DNA of 32,250 nt from Deltaproteobacteria bacterium (GTDB taxonomy: Bacteria; UBA10199; JADGCS01): NCBI GenBank assembly GCA_015228875.1, contig JADGCS010000049.1:1-32250 (forward strand), in the 5' to 3' direction. Shown one piece after another: positions 23,877-30,257 of the stretch. A model generated the notes under the pieces. It did not search any database. It saw only the letters and a list, made by a program, of their open reading frames with translations, and was not told the DNA's origin. The translations under genes were made by a program, and so were the position numbers. Numbering within the stretch: the stretch's first letter is position 1; every line of letters starts with the position of its first letter.

Positions 23877-24710
23877 TTATACAAAGAAAGAAACGGTTGC
23901 TTTTTTAAGCAGCGGTCCCGAGCCCAAAAAAGAGAGGGCCGGCCTGTTATAGGCCTGCTGATGCAGAATAAATGAGTTTTCGGTGACAAAATCCACATCA
24001 AAGCTGAGGGTCCTGACCTCTGATTCCCGGACATCTGTTTTTTGATTATAAGAGAGCAGGGTCCGCATCTGGTGCATGTCTTGTGCCACAGCGCTCAGTA
24101 TCGTATTGAGTTGACTGGCGGCATCATCAATCACCTGCACTGATTGTTCTGCCGCGGCGCTTGATCTGAGATTCACTTCGTAAAGACCGAGTTCATTCAC
24201 CGTAACCGGCTCAATCCGTGTTGTAAACTCGTTGATCGCCGCGTTGTGACCAATCAGGCGGTCATCGATGGTGTAGGTTCTTTCGGGCAGGGTTCCGTTG
24301 AGCAGGGTGATCCCGTGGTACTGTGTTTGATCGACAATGGTGTTGATGTCCGCAATGAGGGAGGTGCCCTGGGCCACCAGTTCTGCCCTGTCTGTCTTGT
24401 TGTAATCGCTCTGCGGGAGCAGACTGTCAGTCGCTTTAAAGGCGGTGTCGCGCAGGTTCTCTATTTTTCCCGCTACCGATTCCAGCCCGTTAACAGCTGT
24501 CTGAAGCATCTTATAGGCCTCGGTGATGTTGGTATCAAACTCGTTGGCGCGGCTCTTATAAAAAACGATGGTGTTAAAGTGATTGAGGGAGACGGGAGAG
24601 GTCCCGATGTTTGCACCTTCTTTGATGACGGTGCGGTCCGAGGTACGGGTGGTGTACTTCTGCGCCTCGTTAAGCAGCAGAATCTGTCTCGAATAGTCGA
24701 CGACAGTCAT
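23877..24710 (-). CDS. Flagellin-like protein
   Basis: 277 residues, without signal peptide. The central part has flagellin-N-domain features: AYKMLQTAVNGLESVAGKIENLRDTAFKATD, then RAELVAQGTSLIADINTIVDQTQYHGITLLNG, which matches the flagellin D1 helices and the GxxLLNG turn. The C-terminal half has SVQVIDDAASQLNTILSAVAQDMHQMRTLLSY, like the C-domain helix. The normal first helix (with the conserved INtN..AL motif) is replaced by MTVVDYSRQILLLNEAQKYTTR, and the last 40 residues are unlike flagellin. No other flagellar gene is in the window, so this may be a minor or degenerate flagellin, or a hook-associated-like protein. Weak ribosome binding site. Confidence 0.75.
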   Translation of the reverse strand: MTVVDYSRQILLLNEAQKYTTRTSDRTVIKEGANIGTSPVSLNHFNTIVFYKSRANEFDTNITEAYKMLQTAVNGLESVAGKIENLRDTAFKATDSLLPQSDYNKTDRAELVAQGTSLIADINTIVDQTQYHGITLLNGTLPERTYTIDDRLIGHNAAINEFTTRIEPVTVNELGLYEVNLRSSAAAEQSVQVIDDAASQLNTILSAVAQDMHQMRTLLSYNQKTDVRESEVRTLSFDVDFVTENSFILHQQAYNRPALSFLGSGPLLKKATVSFFV

Positions 24711-24801
24711 GCCGGACTTTCTGTAGCCTCGACAACATGTGATCGGTGTGTGTTAATTTTGCCCAGAGACGCCTTTGCTTTTTTGTTCAACGTCGAAGAG
24801 G

Positions 24802-24879
24802 TTCAAAGTTGACTGAACGCGGACGCATTCCCCGCATAAGAGAAGAATGCAACCGCGTAAGAATCAAGTTTGTAACTTG
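24802..24879 (+). ncRNA. Structured repeat element, copy C
   Basis: Gapless match to copy B over 78 bases. The outer stem acgcgg (24817-24822) pairs with ccgcgt (24853-24858), with an inner stem gcattc (24825-24830) pairing with gaatgc (24845-24850). The terminal hairpin is caagtt-tgt-aacttg (24865-24879). Unlike copies A and B it is followed by A-rich rather than T-rich sequence. It lies between the flagellin-like gene (minus) and hemC (plus). Confidence 0.5.
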
Positions 24880-24922
24880 AAAAGAAAAGGCAGTCGGACT
24901 ATCGTAACATTTTTTTTTGACT

Positions 24923-24982
24923 ATGGAAACAGTAATATTATTTTGCGTGTTGCTGTTGATCATCGTTGCTTGGAGATGGTAA
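24923..24982 (+). CDS. Possible 19-residue membrane peptide
   Basis: METVILFCVLLLIIVAWRW is almost entirely hydrophobic with a WRW end, like small one-pass membrane peptides. There is no ribosome binding site, only a T-run before the ATG. It lies 27 bases upstream of the hemC start and may be chance. Confidence 0.2.
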   Translation: METVILFCVLLLIIVAWRW

Positions 24983-25009
24983 TACCCGTGTAAAAAAAAG
25001 GGAGCCGCG

Positions 25010-25891
25010 ATGAATCAAAAAAAGCTCGTTATGGGTACCCGGGCATCAAAACTTGCGTTGTGGCAGGCAGATCACGTGAGAGCACAACTGGCTTTGAGGT
25101 GGGGTTGTCAGGCAGAAATAAAAAAAATCACAACCAAAGGAGACCTGATTCAGGATCGTTCGCTCTCTCAAATTGGCGGCAAGGGGCTTTTTTTAAAGGA
25201 GATCGAAGATGAGCTTTTAAGCGGGACCATCGATTTTGCGGTTCACAGCATGAAAGACGTCCCATACGACATGCCCGAAAATCTTGAGCTAGCGGCTATT
25301 CTTAAAAGGGCGGACCCCTCCGATGCCCTTGTCAGCAGAAATAATATTCCCATACAGGCATTGCCAAAGGGCGCGGTCATCGGGACATCCTCTTTACGGC
25401 GCATGGTGCAGTTAAAAAACAAATTTCCACACCTTGTGTTTAAAGACCTGCGTGGCAATGTCGACACGCGTTTAAAAAAACTCGACGACGGCCTTTATGA
25501 TGCGGTGGTGCTTGCCTCTGCGGGGCTGATGCGTCTTGGTCTTTCCGACAGAATTTCTCAAAGGCTCGATATTGTGTCTTCGGTTGGGCAGGGGGCCATG
25601 GGGATCGAGTGTTGCTCGGGGCGGCCCGATCTTGTTCGATTACTGCAGGGCATTGAAGACAATGCCACAGCAGCAGCCGTCCATCTTGAACGCTGTTATT
25701 CCCGGATGATCAAGGGCACATGTCAGACACCCATGGGTTGTCTTGTGCGGGCAGACACCGCAGACTCCCAACGCTTTGTTCTCAAGTGTTTTAAGGCAAA
25801 TCCCGATGGCAGCGACTATTTCGAAAAAGAAATCTCGGGGGCCTGGTGCGATGGTGAAAAACTGGTTAAAGAAATGCTGGGAGTTTGTTGA
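25010..25891 (+). CDS. hemC: Hydroxymethylbilane synthase (porphobilinogen deaminase)
   Basis: It joins four porphobilinogen units into hydroxymethylbilane for heme and other tetrapyrroles. 293 residues. Signatures: GTRASKLALWQADHV (10-24), KGDLIQD, GGKGLFLKEIE, FAVHSMKDVP (catalytic Asp83), GTSSLRR, DLRGNVDTRL, SVGQGAMGIE and ERCYSRMIKGTCQTPMG, with Cys238 carrying the dipyrromethane cofactor. The usual GGC is GTC here. A GGGAG site lies 6 bases before the ATG. It is isolated from other heme genes. Its last 26 bases overlap the 3' end of the convergent lipase-like gene. Confidence 0.96.
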   Translation: MNQKKLVMGTRASKLALWQADHVRAQLALRWGCQAEIKKITTKGDLIQDRSLSQIGGKGLFLKEIEDELLSGTIDFAVHSMKDVPYDMPENLELAAILKRADPSDALVSRNNIPIQALPKGAVIGTSSLRRMVQLKNKFPHLVFKDLRGNVDTRLKKLDDGLYDAVVLASAGLMRLGLSDRISQRLDIVSSVGQGAMGIECCSGRPDLVRLLQGIEDNATAAAVHLERCYSRMIKGTCQTPMGCLVRADTADSQRFVLKCFKANPDGSDYFEKEISGAWCDGEKLVKEMLGVC

Positions 25892-26714
25892 ACAGTTTTT
25901 TTGAAAATTTTTTTCTGTTTAAATACTCCTCGTAGTTTTTACGGCTTACTTTTTCCCAGGATTCGGGCATTTTGTCCTGTAGTGCGTGGATGATGGAGTT
26001 AAAGACAATTTTTTTGATGAGCATTTCAGAATGAGTGACCCCGAACACTTCTACGTTTTTTACGTTTTCGGCCTCTTCGAGCACTGCCATGGGAAAGGGG
26101 CACACGGTGTCATCCTTTGAGTAGATGGAATACACCTTGATGTGTGCGGGAAATTTTTTTTGTTTGAGATTATTAACAAACGAGTTGTACGGAGACATTT
26201 GCTTTAAACTTTTGCAGACAAGCACAAGCGGTGTGAGTGATGCGGCAAAGGCCCACGGGGTGCCGTTGTGCGGGCTTCCGATGGTGATGAATGTCCTGAC
26301 CCTCTTTGCGCCATCCAGACATTTGATATAATATTGACCGATCAACCCTCCCTTGGAATGGCCTATGATGTTGAGTCTCCCCTGTATATTAAATTTTTTA
26401 TACAGTTTTTCTATTTTGGTTTTGATGTATTTTGCCGATTCTTCTACCGATGAAGTGTTGAAGGTTCCAAAAAATCCCCCCAGGTTCAGGCTGAAGGTTG
26501 TGTACCCGGCATTTTTAAGACGCGTTTCCAGGATAGAAAGTGTCCGTTGTGTGGCCCCAAAGCCGTAGATCATCAGCACGGGGTTTTTGCAGTTTTTGAG
26601 CCTGGAGTCTTTTTTGATCGTGTTTCCCCTGAGTGTGAGCCCCGCAATGGTGGTCCAATTGCTGGCCCTGCGGGCTAATCGGCGGACTTTACGTTTGATG
26701 GCGGAGAAGAGCAT
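25866..26714 (-). CDS. Alpha/beta-hydrolase, lipase-like
   Basis: 282 residues. After a basic start (MLFSAIKRKVRRLARRA) comes VLMIYGFGATQRTLSILETRL, the oxyanion region of lipases. Then the nucleophile motif NIIGHSKGGLIGQYY, ITIGSPHNGTPW, the acid in YSIYSKDDTVCPFP and the catalytic His in VFGVTHSEML. GHSKGG and SPHNGT place it near the triacylglycerol-lipase / EstA group; the real substrate is unknown. The N-terminus is not a clear signal peptide. The gene overlaps hemC by 26 bases at its 3' end. Its 5' side has a short gap of 106 bases to the next minus-strand gene with no obvious terminator, so both may share a transcript. Confidence 0.87.
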   Translation of the reverse strand: MLFSAIKRKVRRLARRASNWTTIAGLTLRGNTIKKDSRLKNCKNPVLMIYGFGATQRTLSILETRLKNAGYTTFSLNLGGFFGTFNTSSVEESAKYIKTKIEKLYKKFNIQGRLNIIGHSKGGLIGQYYIKCLDGAKRVRTFITIGSPHNGTPWAFAASLTPLVLVCKSLKQMSPYNSFVNNLKQKKFPAHIKVYSIYSKDDTVCPFPMAVLEEAENVKNVEVFGVTHSEMLIKKIVFNSIIHALQDKMPESWEKVSRKNYEEYLNRKKFSKKLFNKLPAFL

Positions 26715-26820
26715 GGGTGAAAATGGCCTCTATGAGGAGGCTCAGAAGGCTCCCCTACCAGAGAACGCGTTGTTTTACAACAAAGTGTTTTTACAAAAAG
26801 TGTTTCTTCAAAAAGGCTTG

Positions 26821-27597
26821 TCACGCAAAGACGGGCCTTCGATTTTCTCTGATTGCTTTGATGCCTTCTTTTATGTCGTTCGAAATAAAGCATTGCGCCT
26901 GTGCCAGTGCATCGAAGGCGAACATGTGGTGCAAGGATTTCTGTTGGGACTTGTACAGGCCCTGCTTGATGTATTGCAGCGCCAGGGGTGAATGACTAGC
27001 GATTTCTTGTGCAATTTTTTCAACTTTGTTCATCAGTTGTGTTTGTTTGAACACATTGTTGACGAGGCCCTTTGTATGTGCTTCTTGCGCTGTCATGGTC
27101 TGTGCCCTAAAAAGTGCTTCCGCCGCCTGCGTTGGACCCATCAACCTTGTTAACAGGCTTGTTGTTCCCATGCCGGGGGCGAGTCCCATGCGCGCAAAGT
27201 TGATGCAGAACATGGCCTCCGCACCTGCATATCTCAGATCACAGGCAAGCGCCAGACAAAGTCCGGCTCCTACAGCAGGCCCGTTGATGGCGGCGATGAC
27301 AGGTTGCGGGAGATCCCTGATTGAGAAAAAATCATTGTAGAATTTTTTAAGCTCAACGGTGTTTTGTGAGAGACGCTTTTTAAATCGTGAGGCAAGCATG
27401 TCCAGATTACCGCCGCTCGAAAATGCACGCCCGGCCCCGGTGATGATCACGACCCGGACACAAGCGTCTTTTTTGATTTTGCGGATCGTGGCTTTAAAAT
27501 CAGCGGCCATGTGATGGTTCATCGCGTTGAGTTGTTGCGGCAGGTTGAGGGTGATGGTGGCGATTTTTTTGTTTTTTGTGAAAAGGATTGTATTCAT
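26821..27597 (-). CDS. Enoyl-CoA hydratase/isomerase family protein
   Basis: 258 residues from the ATG at 27597 (GGGGGG 9 bases upstream); the longer frame adds 16 residues without support. Crotonase features: LNLPQQLNAMN, VVIITGAGRAFSSGGNLDMLA (oxyanion hole), PVIAAINGPAVGAGLCLALACDLRYA (second oxyanion Gly) and LMGPTQAAEALF with the Glu equivalent to Glu164 of rat mitochondrial hydratase. At the place of Glu144 is Phe or Ala (INFARMGLAPGMG), as in the PaaG-type isomerases. Activity could therefore be isomerase, hydrolase or another crotonase reaction. Adjacent to the lipase-like gene on the same strand, which hints at lipid breakdown but is not proof. Confidence 0.93.
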   Translation of the reverse strand: MNTILFTKNKKIATITLNLPQQLNAMNHHMAADFKATIRKIKKDACVRVVIITGAGRAFSSGGNLDMLASRFKKRLSQNTVELKKFYNDFFSIRDLPQPVIAAINGPAVGAGLCLALACDLRYAGAEAMFCINFARMGLAPGMGTTSLLTRLMGPTQAAEALFRAQTMTAQEAHTKGLVNNVFKQTQLMNKVEKIAQEIASHSPLALQYIKQGLYKSQQKSLHHMFAFDALAQAQCFISNDIKEGIKAIRENRRPVFA

Positions 27598-27688
27598 TTG
27601 ATGGCAGCCCCCCTTTTGTGTCAGACTAAGCACTTCGATTCGCAAATACGGTAACGTAATTTGATTACCATTGAGTTAAATTTTTGCT

Positions 27689-27704
27689 CACTCAGTACTG
27701 AGTG
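27689..27704. promoter_or_regulatory. Perfect 16-bp palindrome upstream of the crotonase gene
   Basis: cactcagtactgagtg is fully symmetric and lies about 92 bases upstream of the crotonase-family start codon (minus strand), with further actcag/gagtga repeats beside it. It is a possible operator for a regulator of that gene. Confidence 0.4.
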
Positions 27705-27712
27705 CCGAGTGA

Positions 27713-27734
27713 ATAAATATGTTGCCATATTTAT
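27713..27734. terminator. AT hairpin at the end of the Fic gene
   Basis: ataaatatg (27713-27721) and catatttat (27726-27734) pair perfectly with loop ttgc, overlapping the Fic stop codon region. There is no T-run, so termination strength is doubtful. Confidence 0.35.
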
Positions 27735-28861
27735 GAATCGAGGTACTTGGTCGGCTGTTTTAGTGCATAACTGGTGCTGCGCCCGCCGGTCGATTCTTTA
27801 ATCAGCAGGCCATGATCTATCAAATCCTGAATATCGCGTAATGCCGTATCTTGAGAACACTTGGCTATTTTGGCCCATTTGGATGAGGTCAGTTTACCCT
27901 CAAAACCATCGAGCAGTTTATTGAGCACAAGTTGTTGCCGTGCATTAACAGGCTGAGTTCTGTGTGTGTTCCAAAAATGCGCCTTGTGAATAATGCCCAT
28001 AAGAGTCTGTTCTGTTCCAAGTAAGGCGCGGCAAAGACAAGACAAATACCAGTCAAGCCAAACCGTAATATCAAGGGTCCCCTTTTGTGTTTGTTCGAGA
28101 ATCTTGTAATATATTTTGCGCTCTTTTTTGATTTGGGCAGACATGCTATAAAAACGCCGTTTACTGCTGTCAGAACGCGCCAGCTGCATATCGGCAATGG
28201 CACGTGCCAGACGTCCGTTGCCATCATCAAAGGGGTGAATCGTAATAAACCACAAATGAGCGATGGCAGACTTGATGACTGGATCAAGGTCTGATGGGGA
28301 GTTAAACCAGTCAAAAAAAACTTTCATTTCAGGATTGAGACGAGAGGCATCGGGGGCTTCAAAATGTATGTGTTCGCGTCCTAAGGGCCCAGAAACAACC
28401 TGCATGGGGCCTTTCTGATGATTGCGCCATTTGCCAACCTTGATTTGATACATGCCGCTATATCCCGTGGGGAACAAGGCAGCATGCCATCCAAACAGAC
28501 GTTTTTTTGTAAGGGGGGCTTTATAATTCTGGGTAGCATCCAGCATGACTTCAACAATACCATCTACGTTGCGATCTGCGGGGACCAGCCCAACCCTGTC
28601 AATTCCCAACCGGCGGCAAATAGACGACCGCACCTGATCAGTATTGAGAATTTGTCCTTCAATTTCACTTGTCGTCACCACGTCGAGAGTGAGCATGCGC
28701 AGAGTAGCCTCGATTTGCAGATCAAAGCCCAGTGATTCCATGCGCCCCATCAACCGCCCCTGTTGGTGACGTACTTCAGCCAAAAGTTGAGAGAGTTTTT
28801 GATTCCACTGAAAGTGCGGCCAGTGAGGGTGATCATAAATGTAGGTTATTATTCTCCGCAT
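27731..28861 (-). CDS. Fic-family protein (DUF4172-type N-terminus), probable AMP transferase
   Basis: Fic proteins usually transfer AMP from ATP to a protein hydroxyl. 376 residues: an N-terminal DUF4172-like region (YIYDHPHWPHFQWN), the inhibitory motif TSEIEG at 64-69 (the (S/T)xxxE(G/N) helix whose Glu blocks ATP, N-terminal as in class II), the full active-site motif HPFDDGNGRLAR at 209-220 with His209, and a C-terminal winged-helix part (TSSKWAKIAKCSQDTALRDIQDLIDHGLL). The gene is solitary. A 25-base palindrome covers the start codon, and the DNA-binding C-terminus suggests autoregulation (inference). Confidence 0.94.
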   Translation of the reverse strand: MRRIITYIYDHPHWPHFQWNQKLSQLLAEVRHQQGRLMGRMESLGFDLQIEATLRMLTLDVVTTSEIEGQILNTDQVRSSICRRLGIDRVGLVPADRNVDGIVEVMLDATQNYKAPLTKKRLFGWHAALFPTGYSGMYQIKVGKWRNHQKGPMQVVSGPLGREHIHFEAPDASRLNPEMKVFFDWFNSPSDLDPVIKSAIAHLWFITIHPFDDGNGRLARAIADMQLARSDSSKRRFYSMSAQIKKERKIYYKILEQTQKGTLDITVWLDWYLSCLCRALLGTEQTLMGIIHKAHFWNTHRTQPVNARQQLVLNKLLDGFEGKLTSSKWAKIAKCSQDTALRDIQDLIDHGLLIKESTGGRSTSYALKQPTKYLDS

Positions 28862-28875
28862 AATATGCGGAGAAT
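28851..28875. promoter_or_regulatory. 25-base palindrome covering the Fic start codon
   Basis: attctccgcata (28851-28862) and tatgcggagaat (28864-28875) are exact reverse complements around one A. The ATG (28859-28861) lies inside. A further half-site ttattcaccgca (28883-28894) matches the left arm in 11 of 12 positions. It could be a DNA operator or an mRNA hairpin that hides the start. Confidence 0.7.
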
Positions 28876-28933
28876 ATAGCCCTTATTCACCGCACACACA
28901 ATAAAATAATTTTTTTTGGTCCAAGGCTATGTA

Positions 28934-29085
28934 GTGTCTGTCGGGAAATGCCCTGTTTCGCAGGAGTCCTGAAAAATCATGTCCCGTGACAAAACATACA
29001 GACATGATTTTTCAGGGTTTGAAATATTTTGCAAGCGGCAAAATTTTCAAACTTCCGGAGAAACAGGGGCTTTCCCGACAGACAC
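28934..29085. mobile_element. MITE-like fold-back element with 6-bp target duplication
   Basis: 152 bases. The left end gtgtctgtcgggaaa is the exact reverse complement of the right end, and imperfect pairing continues to about 32 bases per arm. Inside are two further hairpins: cctgaaaaatcatgtc pairing with its complement (28968-29015) and a gtttgaaa...tttcaaac stem (29018-29053). The element is flanked by the direct repeat tatgta (28928-28933 and 29086-29091). It encodes no protein. The family of its parent transposase is not clear. Confidence 0.75.
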
Positions 29086-29200
29086 TATGTATCTGTCTTG
29101 TGGATAGGATTTCTGTCATCATTTTTGTGGATGGCACTTTGGGTTCGGAAGGATGGTGGCGCCTTATTTATTATTTAATTTTTTTGCTGTCCATTGTCCG

Positions 29201-29257
29201 GGCCTGACACCATTTTTCTGCTCGACAATTTATTTAATAACTCGGTAAAGTCAGGCC
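29201..29257. repeat. Inverted ggcctgac repeat upstream of lipB
   Basis: ggcctgac (29201-29208) and gtcaggcc (29250-29257) are exact inverted copies 41 bases apart. It ends 17 bases before the lipB start; function unknown. Confidence 0.4.
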
Positions 29258-29274
29258 AGGCCATAAAGGACAAG

Positions 29275-29928
29275 ATGACAAACATGAAAAAACTCGACGT
29301 CATAAATCTGGGCATGGTTTCTTATGGTGAGGGGCTTGAGTTGATGATGCACCGGCGCGCGCTTCTGCTTGACGGTCGGGCGCCTGACACCCTGCTGGTC
29401 CTTTCGCACGAGCCCGTGATTACAAAAGGACGGCAGCTTAAAAATACCCTTGTTACTTTTGATCCGATGATCAAAAAGATGGGGATACAGGTCAGGGATG
29501 CCGACAGGGGCGGGCTTCTCACGTACCACGGCCCGGGTCAGATTGTGATTTATTTTATTATCAGGGTCAAAGAGTATTTTAAGGGTGTTCGCGAGATGGT
29601 AGAGGCCATCGAGGCCGTGCTGGTGGTGTTTTTAAGGGCGTTTAAACTGGACCCGTATCTCAAAAAAGAACACCCCGGTGTCTGGGTGGGCAAAAAAAAG
29701 CTGGCCTCCCTAGGCCTGCGCGTGTCACAGGGGGTCACCACTCACGGGGTTTCACTTAATGTGAACAACGATCTTGGGGTTTACAGATACTTTGAGCCCT
29801 GTGGGCTTTCGGGAGAGACACAGACAAATTTAAAAGAGGCTCTCAACAACAGCAGCATGATTCTTGACTGCGATGACATAGCCGCGCGGCTTGTTGATTG
29901 TTTTGTAAAAAGACTCACTCAGGCTTGA
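29275..29928 (+). CDS. lipB: Lipoyl(octanoyl) transferase
   Basis: LipB moves the octanoyl group from acyl carrier protein to lipoyl domains. 217 residues. Signatures: LSHEPVITKGR, GGLLTYHGPGQIVIY, VWVGKKKLASLGLRV with the catalytic Lys, THGVSLNV, and FEPCGLSG with the catalytic Cys. The frame is open from 29194, but AAAGGA (29265-29270) points to the ATG at 29275 (spacing short) or 29284 (spacing long, giving MKKLDV). I choose 29275. Its last 10 bases overlap the 3' end of the minus-strand GreA-like gene. No lipA is nearby. Confidence 0.93.
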   Translation: MTNMKKLDVINLGMVSYGEGLELMMHRRALLLDGRAPDTLLVLSHEPVITKGRQLKNTLVTFDPMIKKMGIQVRDADRGGLLTYHGPGQIVIYFIIRVKEYFKGVREMVEAIEAVLVVFLRAFKLDPYLKKEHPGVWVGKKKLASLGLRVSQGVTTHGVSLNVNNDLGVYRYFEPCGLSGETQTNLKEALNNSSMILDCDDIAARLVDCFVKRLTQA

Positions 29929-30188
29929 TCGATCTCGATGATCTTAAATTTCTGCTTTTTATGATTATACGCAATCTCAACCTCGTCGCCTTCTTTTTTG
30001 GCCCACACGGCCTTTCCAACCTCGGTGTAGTTTGAGATTTTATTTTCACCCGGTTTTTCTTCGGTAAGAGTGACCAAGGTGTACTCTGAGACCTCGCTTG
30101 TGCTTAAATTTTTAATTTTTATTTTGTTGCCATAAATACATCGGAGTTCGGTGTCTTTTTTTTCTTCGGGTATTTGTTGGTCTGGCAT
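29919..30188 (-). CDS. Stand-alone GreA/GreB C-terminal-domain protein
   Basis: 89 residues. GreA and GreB have an N-terminal coiled coil that enters the RNA polymerase channel and a C-terminal FKBP-like domain that binds the enzyme. This protein keeps only the latter: KIKIKNLSTSEVSEYTLVTLTEEKP, NKISNYTEVGKAVWAKKEGDEVEIAYNHKKQKFKIIEI fits the domain's ...l.sp.g.allg.k.gd.v.v......f.i..i pattern. The 20 residues before it are charged and could not form the coiled coil. Rnk is a known relative of similar build. A strong GAGGAGGG site precedes the ATG. It overlaps lipB tail to tail by 10 bases. It may bind polymerase without cleavage activity (inference). Confidence 0.8.
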   Translation of the reverse strand: MPDQQIPEEKKDTELRCIYGNKIKIKNLSTSEVSEYTLVTLTEEKPGENKISNYTEVGKAVWAKKEGDEVEIAYNHKKQKFKIIEIDQA

Positions 30189-30257
30189 TAAACCCTCCTC
30201 TTTTTTTTACAACCCTGATAATTGAGGTTTTTTTAATTATCAAGTATAAGTCCTCTC

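Noticed and set aside
28986..29207. 73-codon frame over the MITE-like element
   Set aside because: It covers the element's hairpins and arm; no sign of a real protein.
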